Part shown: positions 1 through 11,661 of the stretch, piece by piece
Layout of the letters: each line of letters starts with the position of its first letter
Numbering within the stretch: the first letter of the stretch is position 1
Source: Allantophomopsis cytisporea
Taxonomy: Eukaryota > Ascomycota > Leotiomycetes > Phacidiales > Phacidiaceae
NCBI GenBank assembly: GCA_024752435.1
Contig: CP103023.1
Location: 1,302,001-1,366,000 of the forward strand
Length of the DNA: 64,000 nucleotides
Direction: 5' to 3'
Translations under genes and position numbers: made by a program
The notes under the pieces: generated by a model
What the model was told of the DNA's origin: nothing
Database searches by the model: none
What the model saw: only the letters and a program-made list of their open reading frames with translations

Positions 1-2431
1 GAAAGAGCGCAAGATCATGAGGTTGCTCTTGAAGGTCAAGAACGGTACACCACCAATGAGAAAGACAGCTTTGCGTCAACTCACCGACAACGCTCGTCAA
101 TTTGGTGCCGGTCCACTCTTCAACCAGATCTTGCCCTTGCTTATGGAAAAGAGTTTGGAAGACCAAGAGCGGCATTTGCTGGTTAAGGTTATTGATCGTG
201 TTCTTTACAAGCTTGATGATCTCGTCAGACCCTATGTTCATAAGATTTTGGTTGTTATTGAGCCTTTACTCATCGATCAAGACTACTACGCCCGTGTTGA
301 AGGTCGTGAGATTATCTCCAATCTGAGTAAGGCTGCCGGTCTTGCACACATGATCAGTACCATGCGACCTGATATCGACCACGTTGATGAATACGTGCGA
401 AACACTACTGCCAGAGCGTTCGCTGTTGTAGCTTCTGCTCTTGGTATTCCTGCTCTTCTTCCTTTCCTCCGAGCTGTTTGTCGAAGCAAGAAGTCGTGGC
501 AAGCAAGACACACTGGTGTTAAGATTGTGCAACAAATTCCAATTCTCATGGGTTGTGCGGTCTTGCCTCACCTCAAGGGTCTTGTTGACTGTATTGGAGG
601 TAATCTGAACGACGACCAAACCAAGGTTCGAACTGTCACCTCATTGGCAATTGCCGCTTTGGCTGAGGCTGCAAACCCATATGGTATTGAGAGCTTCGAT
701 GATATCTTGAACCCTCTTTGGACTGGAGCAAGAAAGCAACGTGGAAAGGGATTGGCAGGTTTCTTGAAGGCTGTTGGATACATCATCCCATTGATGGATG
801 AGGAATATGCCAACTATTACACCAGTCAAATCATGGAGATTTTGCTACGAGAATTTTCTTCTCCTGACGAGGAGATGAAGAAGGTCGTCCTTAAGGTTGT
901 CTCACAATGCGCTAGCACAGATGGTGTTACCGCAGGCTATCTGAAGGAACATGTCCTGGATGAATTCTTTAAGAGTTTCTGGGTCCGCAGAATGGCACTT
1001 GATAAGCGTAACTACCGACAAGTTGTTGAAACTACTGTCGACCTTGGTCAGAAGGTTGGTGTTGGTGAGATTGTGGAGAGAATCGTAAACAACCTCAAGG
1101 ACGAGAGCGAGGCTTACCGAAAGATGACCGTTGAGACAGTTGAGAAGGTCATTGCAAGTTTGGGCGCTGCAGATATCAGTGAGCGTCTCGAGGAAAGACT
1201 CATCGATGGTATTTTGCATTCCTTCCAAGAGCAGAGCGTCGAGGATATCGTTATGTTGAATGGCTTCGGTACTGTAGTCAACGCCCTTGGTACCAGATGC
1301 AAGCCATATCTTCCTCAGATTGTCAGTACTATCTTGTGGCGTTTGAACAACAAGTCTGCTACGGTACGACAGCAGGCTGCTGATCTCATTTCTCGAATTG
1401 CAATGGTCATGAAGCAGTGTGGCGAGGATGCACTTATGGGTAAACTCGGCATCGTGCTTTACGAATACCTCGGAGAAGAGTACCCAGAAGTTCTAGGATC
1501 TATCCTTGGTGCTCTCCGTTCCATCGTCACAGTTGTCGGTATCAGTCAGATGCAGCCACCTATCAAGGACCTCTTACCTCGTCTTACCCCTATTCTTCGC
1601 AACAGACACGAAAAGGTGCAAGAAAACACTATCGATCTGGTTGGTCGAATCGCAGATCGTGGCCCAGAAAGTGTTAACGCACGTGAATGGATGCGAATCT
1701 GCTTCGAGCTCCTGGATATGCTGAAGGCACACAAGAAGGGCATTCGTCGTGCTGCAAACAACACATTCGGTTTCATTGCCAAGGCTATCGGTCCTCAAGA
1801 TGTTCTTGCAACACTGCTGAACAACTTGCGTGTCCAGGAACGTCAATCTCGAGTCTGTACTGCTGTAGCTATCGGTATCGTCGCGGAGACTTGTGCTCCT
1901 TTCACGGTCCTTCCAGCCCTTATGAACGAATACCGAGTCCCGGAGCTCAACGTCCAGAATGGAGTCCTCAAATCCCTCTCTTTTCTCTTCGAATACATTG
2001 GTGAGATGGCTAAGGACTACGTTTATGCTGTCACCCCGCTGCTCGAGGATGCACTTATCGATCGTGACCAAGTTCATCGTCAAACAGCCGCCTCGGTTGT
2101 CAAGCACGTTGCCCTTGGAGTCGTCGGTCTGGGCTGCGAAGATGCCATGCTTCATCTGCTCAATTTACTATACCCCAACCTCTTCGAGACATCTCCCCAT
2201 GTTATCGACAGGATCATCGAGGCCATCGATGCCATTAGAATGACCATTGGATCTGGAGCCACCATGAACTACGTCTGGGCTGGTCTCTTCCACCCCGCTA
2301 GAAAGGTCAGAGTTCCGTACTGGAGACTCTACAATGATGCTTACGTGCAGGGTGCTGATGGTATGGTGCCTTATTATCCTAATCTGGATGATGAGAAAAT
2401 GGATAGGCCTGAGCTGGCTATTGTGATTTAG
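1..2431 (+). CDS. HSH155: Splicing factor 3B subunit 1 (SF3B1/Hsh155), 3' part
   Basis: C-terminal HEAT-repeat part of the largest SF3b subunit of the U2 snRNP, which clamps the U2/branch-site duplex in the nucleus. The frame is open from base 2 (reading KERKIM before the first visible ATG at 17), so the true start lies upstream of the window. From the ATG at 17 it runs 804 residues, and it aligns without visible gaps to human SF3B1 with an offset of +497 (human length 1304). Human mutation hotspots are wild type here: the residues matching R625, H662, K666 and K700 are R128, H165, K169 and K203. Landmarks include QERHLLVKVIDR, DYYARVEGREII and NEYRVPELNVQNGVLKSLSF. No intron is needed in this part. 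Unusual: the residues matching human V1078 and N1108 are Asn581 and Ser611 (see findings). The comparison with human is from memory, but the identity is so high that the family call is safe. Confidence 0.98.
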   Translation, partial: KERKIMRLLLKVKNGTPPMRKTALRQLTDNARQFGAGPLFNQILPLLMEKSLEDQERHLLVKVIDRVLYKLDDLVRPYVHKILVVIEPLLIDQDYYARVEGREIISNLSKAAGLAHMISTMRPDIDHVDEYVRNTTARAFAVVASALGIPALLPFLRAVCRSKKSWQARHTGVKIVQQIPILMGCAVLPHLKGLVDCIGGNLNDDQTKVRTVTSLAIAALAEAANPYGIESFDDILNPLWTGARKQRGKGLAGFLKAVGYIIPLMDEEYANYYTSQIMEILLREFSSPDEEMKKVVLKVVSQCASTDGVTAGYLKEHVLDEFFKSFWVRRMALDKRNYRQVVETTVDLGQKVGVGEIVERIVNNLKDESEAYRKMTVETVEKVIASLGAADISERLEERLIDGILHSFQEQSVEDIVMLNGFGTVVNALGTRCKPYLPQIVSTILWRLNNKSATVRQQAADLISRIAMVMKQCGEDALMGKLGIVLYEYLGEEYPEVLGSILGALRSIVTVVGISQMQPPIKDLLPRLTPILRNRHEKVQENTIDLVGRIADRGPESVNAREWMRICFELLDMLKAHKKGIRRAANNTFGFIAKAIGPQDVLATLLNNLRVQERQSRVCTAVAIGIVAETCAPFTVLPALMNEYRVPELNVQNGVLKSLSFLFEYIGEMAKDYVYAVTPLLEDALIDRDQVHRQTAASVVKHVALGVVGLGCEDAMLHLLNLLYPNLFETSPHVIDRIIEAIDAIRMTIGSGATMNYVWAGLFHPARKVRVPYWRLYNDAYVQGADGMVPYYPNLDDEKMDRPELAIVI

Positions 2432-5400
2432 GGGTTTCATTGCATGGCTATAGCAGGGCTGGGGATCACAAAAGAGGAGTTGGGCGTTGGTTTTATAACA
2501 GCTACGAGCGAGATAGTAACTTGAATTGTTTCTTCCATTTGTGTCTTTACTTTGTCTACGATATCTGCTGCGTGATTCAGGAATATTCTATAGCCACATG
2601 ATACTTATCTAGAGTCGTGATACCTCCCATTTGAACAAGTCACCATGGCCAACAATCATACCTCCCTCCACCATCTCCCATCATCATCTGACCTCATCTT
2701 CAACAGCCCCCTCACCTACCTGCCCTTTCCCTTTGCTTTCCTTCCCCAACGCCTACTCCTATCTCTCATCATCTTCGTCTCCCACTATAACACCGCTAAT
2801 TACTCATGTAATATCGAAGGATCACTCAGCCCCCATTACTATACAACGAATCCCATTACATAACACCTTGACCCAACCAACACAGAAAGTATCCGGTACA
2901 TCTCCGCGCTCCAATCCCCTCCTCGCCCCCCATCCGGTGCCGCGGCTATGCTTACGTGGGATTCTCGAGCAAGAGTCTGGGGAGGATAGGGATTCGTTAG
3001 ACGAGATGGAGATGAGCGGACCTGGATGGTGAAGAGAGATGGTGGCGGGGATGATGGCGATAGATTGGTAATGGTTTACAGCGATGCCTTAAGTTGGGAG
3101 ATATAGGATGAGGGGTATGCATGAGAGGATATGATCCGGGTCCGAATCCAATCTTCGGGCCCGGTGCTGCGGGTGATGTGTACAAACCGGTGTGGTTGGT
3201 GGGGATTTGTGAGGCTCATGGTTACTCCATGATGTGATATCAAGTGTCTACGGTTCTACGATACGTGATCTGTACTGTGCTCTGTGTTGAGCTTAATGCT
3301 CAGCGTTATGCTGGTTGTCGAGGAGGATTCGGATTTGCAGGATGTATGGAGCTTGAAAGCTTGGGGCAAGGATAGCTAGCTCCTACTAGCTATCATGGAG
3401 ATGGGATTGAGATGAGTGAGGACAGAGTAGCATCGTGTGTATGCACGGTCATGGAGTATCATAGAACACGTATCGACAGCATCGTGATATCGACGGCACA
3501 CATGTCGATGCAAGCGGGGGTTACCATGAGGGGAGACACCCAGGAAAGGGGTGCATAGCTGCTGAATTCATCAACTTGCACGTCAGTGCTGAAGGACGAC
3601 ATGCTTTACGAACGAGCTGGATGCCACGAGGCTCAGGGTTGGCTTGGATATGAGGTGGGGATTGATTTGGAATGACTTCCTGGTCGTCCATTTCCCTGGT
3701 ATAGAGAGAGTCTCTGGGAAGCAGACAGGGGGGAAATCACCTCGTTCTGATTCTCGTCGTGCACTATCTACTGGACTTTCAACACTCCCACGCTTTGCAG
3801 AATTGAACGTAGGTAGAAATCTGGACAACAGGCATGTGTTCGTGTCTAAGGTGGATGCGCAATGGCACGTCGAGATGACGTTGGTCTGAAGAACAAAGAG
3901 GGGGGCCTACTGGAACCAGCTCATGGGTTGTGATGCCCCTGTTGTGATTCGGACATGGTTTACGGAGATCGGGATGATTTCATTCAGCGATTCTCAGTCG
4001 TTTGACTGTTTGTCCCTGTCCTTTACGAAGTAGCAGTACATAACCATACCCAGTCTGATCCTACCTTACCGCTGTTCTACTGCAGAAGTCTACATACTAC
4101 TTTGCCTATGCTTGTAACTTATATCTATCCCTGGTCATACTACGACCTACTCTGCCTTGTCTTGTCTTGCTCGAAAGTATCCATCCATAAGGTAGTGTTA
4201 GTGAGTGATTGAATGAGCGAGAGAGTGCTTAGGGGCAAGCGCCAGCTTTCCACCCTTTCTTCTCCAGATTCGTTGTGAGCAGGCACAAGGATTGCCGTTG
4301 AGGTGAGTCCCTGATCGCCACAGACATTGCCATAATGGACGGCGATGATAGTGGGGCTAATAGGAGGAGCCGCACCGTCAGATTGGTACAAGTTGTTGCT
4401 ATGGACGACGACGGCACGAGGCAAATACTCACTCTCCTCATATCCATGCTCTAGGTACTCCAACTCCACATCAATTATATCAACAACCATCCATACATAC
4501 AAGCTAGAAACTTTGGCTACCAGGATGTTGTCGTCGCTCTAGATTGCAGCATTTCAGAGCGCGCTACTATTGAGCTTGTTCCGACCTGTCCGGCGTCACG
4601 GTGGATGTTCTGTGGATTTCCACAAAAGGTTGAGGCTCACGGTCACGGGTGTGGTCTTACGGCTGTTGTGCGGCTGTCGGGATATCGTTGTCGTCTCCAC
4701 TATTACTCTCACTACTACTGTTCTCCATGATTATTCCATACCTATGCCGTAGCACAAGTATTCACCTAAACCGGGAAAATGGAACAGTAGTAGTAATATT
4801 ATGTACTTGGTAGATAGTGCTGAGGCGTGCGGACTTGTAAAGTGTATTCTTGTGCACATGACCACATCTGAATCTCAGATTTTTTATTTGCGTCGAATTC
4901 ATGACTCAAGGACATGAGAGGCGCATACAAAACGGGTTGGCGTTGTGCACGGCACTTATTAGTATCATTCGGGTTTGCTTGAGGCTATTCCACAACACGA
5001 TAAGTCATGGTGAAGTCTCTTATGGATCGTGCTTATTTACATGCTGACCGTTCTCGTGTTTCTCTTACTCATTTCATACTATGGTGAAATACTGGAGAAG
5101 AAGCTTGGACTCTGACTTTCACTTCCTTCTGATGGCAAAATAAATTTCCAGAGCGGTCGCGGCTTCGACTGGGATCAATATCTCATCTTCTTGTTCTCCA
5201 TCTCCCATGGGCAGCGAGCTTGGCAATGACGAAGGATTTTAGAAACTCCCAGGTCGACCACGAGGTCAACGTCGACCTTTTTGGCTCCATCGTGCTATCG
5301 CTCTATCGTGTTGACCCCCCAATCCTACGAATCCCACGACCGCCATGTGCTCCATGTCATGTTCTCACGAAGAAAGTGCTAGGTTCCATTCATGAGAATA

Positions 5401-8400
5401 GTAATTCCAATCTATGTACTGTCGTTGAGAACGGGGTTGATGGCTTGGCCACGTGAGCCGAGGACGTGTGCGTGGATTATGTTAGTCGTGGTTATCACTT
5501 GTTTCGAAATCAGCCTTTTACGCCTCTTTCCTTGAAGCTTTGGGGAATCTTGAGGGAGAAATAGACTGGCAGGTAGAGTAGAGGAGAAAGGCGTCCTCAA
5601 AGAAGCTTCTTGTTGACATGGGGCTCTTTTTGGGCATGGTGTTGGCTAGTTCGTAGAAAAGAAAAGCAGGGAGTCGGGATTGATGCTTGGACATTCATAC
5701 GGACGTAGCGTACCCTTCAGAGCCCTACGGGTACGAAGGGCCGTAGCTTCATTTTGCGTGCACTCTCTGTGAGCACGCAAACTTATTTCGTAGTACAATG
5801 TCTTTGTAGAATTCTATTCAAACTTGCTGGGAAGAGTCTGGAGTTTAGAGGGATTTGGAGGTTGACAGGTCGCTCCACGTCGTATTGGGACGGAACTCCG
5901 TGGTTGAACATCGGACGAACAAGCCCCTTGGAGTTTACGGTGAGATAACGGCTTCTCAAGATCTGCAACATGAATGCTGTTTATAGCATGGCTTTAATTT
6001 CACCGTGGGAAAATGCTGAACCCACAGACCCGTAAATGAGCACAACAAGATGTTTAGATGGCCGCTACTGTACTTAGTCGGTAGGGAGCGACATGGGGTA
6101 GGTAGGGTCATTGTCAAGTGGGTGAAGTGTCATGGTATTACTGATGGACCGGGAATGCCTGCTTTGGTGTCGAGATGGAATGGTGGTGATATGTATCTGG
6201 GAGTAAAGTCAGTACTGAACCTGGAAGATAATGAAATGATGCGTGGTGTTGGCGTTGTAGTACCTGTACGATGGTGGCTGTAGAGTCTGTGCCCTTGTCT
6301 GTGCATCTTCCTTAACTTCCTGTGCCTATGTCTGTGCCTGTACCCTGAATCTGATATTGCTTGGCCGTCGGTATGGATACCTATGTAAAGGGAATCTTAG
6401 CCTCGTAATTCGAGCCTTGTTGTTGCTGTTGTCGTTGTCGTTGTCGCTGTGTTGAGATGACGAGGCTAGAATTAGCAAAGGATACATAGTCCAGATTGGG
6501 CAGAGGAGGAGAGCCTCAGCCTTCAGCCTCTAGACCTCTTGAGATCCATACTCCCCCATTTCTAAGACTGAGTGAGCAAAATACTCGGAGTAGATACGGA
6601 GTAAACACAAAGTCATGACATGCATGGAAAGATGCCATGACACGATACACAAATCATATGTCGTCTCTCCTCTGACTCTAGCAATAAGATGCAGTGTACC
6701 GGGATTGGTTAGGTAGTCTGTTGGTCTCTTCACCATCCATCCAAAATCATTCAACTCAATTCAATGAAATAACATTACAAGCACGATACCCACAAATCCA
6801 TACAATCAGATACACACCTCCATGGCACTTTTCAAGCTCTCCTCAACCGGACACAAGGATATGCGAAATTCCTCATTTACAATTCTTCCGAGCGTGCTTC
6901 TGCGCTTCTTCTCTGCCCATGTGGCCCTCAAGGAATTGTGGGGGATCACCTCTGCACATCCCAAAAGGGCACAGGTTCATAAAGTTTCAGACCCGCAACG
7001 GCTCGATTGGGCGTTGGCGGATAGCTACATGCGGCTTAGACGGGATGGGAAGGGGAGTTGTCTCAAGGAGTCTGAAACGCGCCGTCGCGCTCGATTCGGC
7101 CTCGATGGCGGGAGGACATGCCCATGGCTGACCATGTGAGGGTGCGCAGTGTGCAGCAATGGGTCCCGTCGCGCATTTGTTTATCCTGATAATATTAAAA
7201 CACTTAATATATGCTTGGGATTGTGAATATGAATAGAATACTGGACTGGGGGGAGATATGCTTAGAACAACTTGCACTGCCTTGTCATTAATTAGGAGTT
7301 TAGGAGTTTATGGTTGAATTGCTTCAAATGACGAGACCATCCATACAATATTGATTGGATATGGATACTGCAGTCTATTAAAAAATCTTTTAACAAAAAA
7401 AACAAAATAGTCTTCCTCGCGATACCGCGCACAGACACAGACGAATTGAGATTATCTCGCGGCCGCTGCAACTAGCCTATAGCTGAACTACGACAACATC
7501 AATTTTCTTCACATGAGCTCTCACTCACTTGAAGAGTCGAACAGCGCTAACAATGTATCGCGCGCCATGCTTAACACCTAACCGTCGAACTTATCCCCGA
7601 TAATAAATTAGATATCATTATGATTGCAATCCGACTGGCATGGATATCTGCCTCTGAGATTGCGACTACTATTCATGAAGTCCCACCCACGTGGAATACA
7701 AGGTATTGTCCTGGCTGTGAGCCGTAACTGGTGATCCTAGAACGTCGTGTTGCATTTTCTACAACCCCAGGTGTCTGTGCATGTGCCTGTTCAAGTGCAT
7801 CAAGTGTCCTTCTGGTGCCCTTTTGACAGCACTTGAGAGTGGAGGTGTAGTTATTGACAGCGACTAGTTGCCAACTCTCAGCCGTCCGATGGCGGCATGA
7901 TGCGATAGCAAGAGAGGACCTCATCTCGATATGAAGGTGAAATTGGACGCAATGACGCCGAGATCAGACGTCGGTGCGCTGACGACTGGGAACACAGAGA
8001 TGGGTTCGTACAGATGAAGCAGTCACGGTATCATTTCACTGTGACCTCTCGACTCGGCCCGGCGATGCAAGAGTGGGTAAGACGGAGAAATTACTGCGGC
8101 ATTCTCGTCTCAAGTGCTGTTGAGAAACGTCAGATCGTATGGACGCTGATGCGCATGAATGATTCTGCATCTGGGACAGAGACAATATCATACATGTTCA
8201 TGGGCATCACAGACGTTCATCGAGAGAACGAGACAAAATGACAGCATGAAGACGTTGTTGACAGCATCAAGAAGGGGTCCCAAATCCTTCTGTGTCTATT
8301 TTCGTGACTGTTCGTTGGCAGATTCCTGTATCAACAGCCTCAATCCTTCACCTCGCTGTCCTGCGCACATACCATGGCCAACAAGCATGATATGACTAGA

Positions 8401-8864
8401 ATTGAACCCTGGATTTGCCGTCCCAGTAGCTTGCTTGGGCACGCAAACGCCACAATGAACAGACTTCCAAAATTGCCATGATATCGGCGTGGGAAATTCG
8501 AGAGTGCAAACAATGACATCTACCCCGTAAACAAAGCCTACAAATGTCGATGATATTACGCCGCCAGTGAGGTCAAGGCGCTGCCAACAAGCTTGTAACA
8601 GAGTAGAACAAGCCCTTGGGCGCGAAATGAAGTAATTCTGTCACTGATATTACAATTGCATTTCGAAGCGTGGTGTGAAATCACAGACCATCCTCATACC
8701 AAAGATCCGACAAGTGCATATCACCAACCACATCAATGTGCGTCTGAGTTCTCATACCGCGGTGTATCGTGATACATTTGTTACATTTCACAATCGCCTT
8801 GATGCTGATACGAAGTGCCTTGATATCCACCATACCGCTACAAATCTCTCAATCACAATACCAT

Positions 8865-8908
8865 AATCTCATCTCATGTCATCTCATCTCATCCCATCCC
8901 ATCCCATG
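8865..8908. repeat. ATCTC/ATCCC pentanucleotide microsatellite
   Basis: Tandem ATCTC units pass into ATCCC units, about eight copies with one interruption (ATGTC). It lies in non-coding DNA. Confidence 0.85.
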
Positions 8909-10374
8909 CATCCCGTCCCCATCACCAAATATCAAATGACGTCCACTAGATCAGTTCCAATGCTGTGAATAGCTGCATTCATATGCCAAGTCGGACAATG
9001 ATATCACATCACATGACCCGGTGCTACACAACGAACGCAGTGCGCCATGCCATTGAGAATGAATTGACATTGACACTTTCGGTAGCCATTCATCGCAAGC
9101 AGGCCTCGTCAAGCCCCAGCACATCCGATCAGATCGCCACCCGCCACCACCAACACCAGACGCCCAAAAGCCTTATGCTTCTTGCGTCGACGACTATCAG
9201 GGTCCCTTCGCTTGCGAGATCTGGTCTCCTTGCCCTTTCACCTTGATTTAAGAATACTTTTCATATTTCACGTGCTGCTTTCTCTCTCTTCTATGACCTA
9301 TCACGCGATCGCCGCCCCATTCGTACCACGCACGCGCACAAGCTGCGGCGGGCCAGAGATGCCCTAACTCGCGCGTGTGGCGTATGGTGTGCGGCGAGCA
9401 ACGGCGATTGAGGAAGGCGTTTGGTGGGATAGGAGTTTGATTGAAGGGTTTTGGTGGTTAGGGGGAGGCAAAAAGCGACGGATGCTTGAAGGGGGAAGGA
9501 TGGATTTGGATTTGGATATGGGACGTGGATGTGGAGTGCATAGATTGGTTAGAGATTCGAGTCAAGATTGCCTGGGTATTGAGGTGTCAACCGACTAACA
9601 ATATTGGCCATCGAGCCAGAGGCGCTCGCTTTTCCCTTGAACTGGTGCTGCGCTGAACTTTGTATCGATAGCCTCCTCTGGGCTTGCCGCCTCCCGCCAT
9701 CAGTCACACGGATTCGCTGCTTGCAGCTCTTGTCACTTCAGCTTGGAAGGAGATTTTCATAGTTAAAGCTTCCGTGCTGATGGGTGCAAGTCCGTAGCTT
9801 TGGGATTCGATGCCATATGTCAGTCACATGGTCCGGCTACCAGACTCATCACTTCTGAGGTTCGGATGAGAGCGAGAGGAAAGGCTGACTTTGTGTACAT
9901 GGCGTGCAAGGGGAATTGGCTTTATCATCGTGTCGAGACTGGCTGCTTGCGGCTCTCTAGGAGTAGAGGATTCTGATTCACAGATTTATTTTTGTGGTTT
10001 GGAACGAATATAATCCGAGTACGATGATCTGGTTGAGGAGACGATATTCTATTCAGCGCCTTCTGTGTGCAGCCCGGTCCAGTATTCCGGACAATGTCCA
10101 CGTTGGTAAGTTTATGCTGGTATGGAGTGGATTCACAAATCAGAATGTAAATATTATGCACTACAACAAGAATGTACTTACTACGATGCGGAGGTACATC
10201 CGCTGTGACCCCCTCCCATCCTCAATTCCTCAATGTCCTCATCATGACGGCCTTGCATACAGGACAAGTCAAGTCAAGGTCGAAAGTCGAATACGAAGGG
10301 AATGCAGCTATCCGCACGTTCATCACATCCATTCGTCTCCCGAGATAGACCAAAGAAGCAGACGGACTCCATTC

Positions 10375-10450
10375 AAAATCTTTTTTCCTTTTTTCCTTTT
10401 TTCCCTTTTTCCCTTTTTCTCCTTCTATTATTTTCTTCTGTTTTTCCTTC
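10375..10450. repeat. Long polypyrimidine tract (T-rich)
   Basis: About 75 nt of nearly pure pyrimidine made of imperfect CTTTTTTC/CCTTTTT units. A purine-rich tract with the complementary theme (AAAGAAAAAG) lies about 400 bp downstream at 10801-10843. Such tracts occur in fungal promoters and 5' leaders, but no gene follows closely. Confidence 0.8.
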
Positions 10451-10800
10451 TCCGTATCTTTTCAATCCTTGCGCGCATTGAAAATGTGTTTGGAGCGCCT
10501 TTTGCATGTCACCTGATGCATCTCAATCGCACATCATCACGCACGTATTCTTGCAGCACTAGCTGAAGGCGTGCAGGACGGGAGGGCCACTATCTTGGCG
10601 GAATGACGTAGAGTGTAGGGGTCAAGTCAGTGTGTGTGTGTTCATATTCTCTCCCCCCATGCGGTAAGGCAACCCATACTCCATGAGAGCTTGGCGGTGA
10701 CCAAGAAGTCTCAGAAGCGTAAGTTTTTCTATGATAAGTGAGAAATATCATGAACACAGTAAGGGCAGTAAATTTCAGCTGAGGATTTGGCTCTACTACT

Positions 10801-10843
10801 TAGGAAGGAAAGGGAAAGAAAAAGAAAAAGAAAAAAAAGAAGA
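10801..10843. repeat. Polypurine tract (GAAAAA units)
   Basis: An A/G-rich run with repeated AAAGAAAAAG units. It is roughly the inverse complement of the pyrimidine tract at 10375-10450. Confidence 0.75.
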
Positions 10844-11305
10844 TTCGCGCGTATCTTCACGATCTGTTACCGTCGCTCATGAACAAATCGCCGAGGTTCA
10901 AAGTGACGCCAAAGTATATATCTTCCTAGCTCTGGCGTTGTCGAGCAGAATCGCTCCGCATCTTTGACCAGGAACAGCCTGGGAACATTTCTGGAGGACT
11001 TTTCGAGCATCTTTTCGACACGATCTTTTCTGGCACGACACTTTTGGGGACATGAACAGAAAGGCTCACCGGCAGCACGGCACGTTAGTTGAGAAGTGTG
11101 TTCTGTTTTGTATATGCGCCAGCCAACCAGCGTTTCCATGGACCAAGCGCCTGGCGTAGAATACGTACATTTTTTGTGTTCGAGTATTGGTTTTGTTGGG
11201 TAGAGTAGAGTCGAGTATCAAAGGGCCCAAGGGGCATGAATGTATGGAGCCATTGGGAATGTTTAACGAGACAAGAAAAAGCCATGTTCGCCTTTTTCTG
11301 GCGCT

Positions 11306-11350
11306 TGACCTCTGACCTCTGACCTCTGACCTCCACCTCCACCTCGACCT
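11306..11350. repeat. TCTGACC heptamer and CTCCAC hexamer repeats
   Basis: Three to four copies of a TCTGACC unit are followed directly by CTCCAC-type units. Confidence 0.8.
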
Positions 11351-11623
11351 TGGAGACCGATAGGCCCCAGTTATCGTTTCAAAGAAGCTCATTGCTAGAG
11401 AGTGTAACCCGATAAGGCGTCATCTCACACCGGCTCTGGCGCACTTGGTGTTCATATTCATATGCAGCGCTGTCTTCGGCCTTTGGAAAGAAAAGGTGCA
11501 TTGGGCAAGGTAAACATTTACCTCGAGCCCTTCACACTCCACCAGAATAGGATTACCGAAAATCTCCGTGCGTCGTTGGCTGTCATTCCTTCGCTCCAAG
11601 ACTTTTGATATCTCTTTTTTCTT

Positions 11624-11627
<4 letters not shown>

Positions 11628-11658
<31 letters not shown>
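11628..11658. repeat. (TC)n dinucleotide microsatellite
   Basis: About 15 uninterrupted TC units inside a longer pyrimidine-rich stretch. Confidence 0.95.

Positions 11659-11661
<3 letters not shown>

Noticed and set aside
1574..2155. Minus-strand open frame of 193 codons opposite SF3B1
   Set aside because: Lies entirely within highly conserved SF3B1 coding sequence on the opposite strand.
4140..4502. Minus-strand open frame of about 115-120 codons with a fairly normal amino-acid mix
   Set aside because: The frame opens at TTG with an ATG only a few codons in. No family is recognised, no introns or neighbouring exons fit, and it stands alone in the desert.
9994..10566. Plus-strand open frame of 190 codons
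   Set aside because: Opens with a non-ATG codon, and its second half is the translation of the polypyrimidine tract (Phe/Pro/Leu run).
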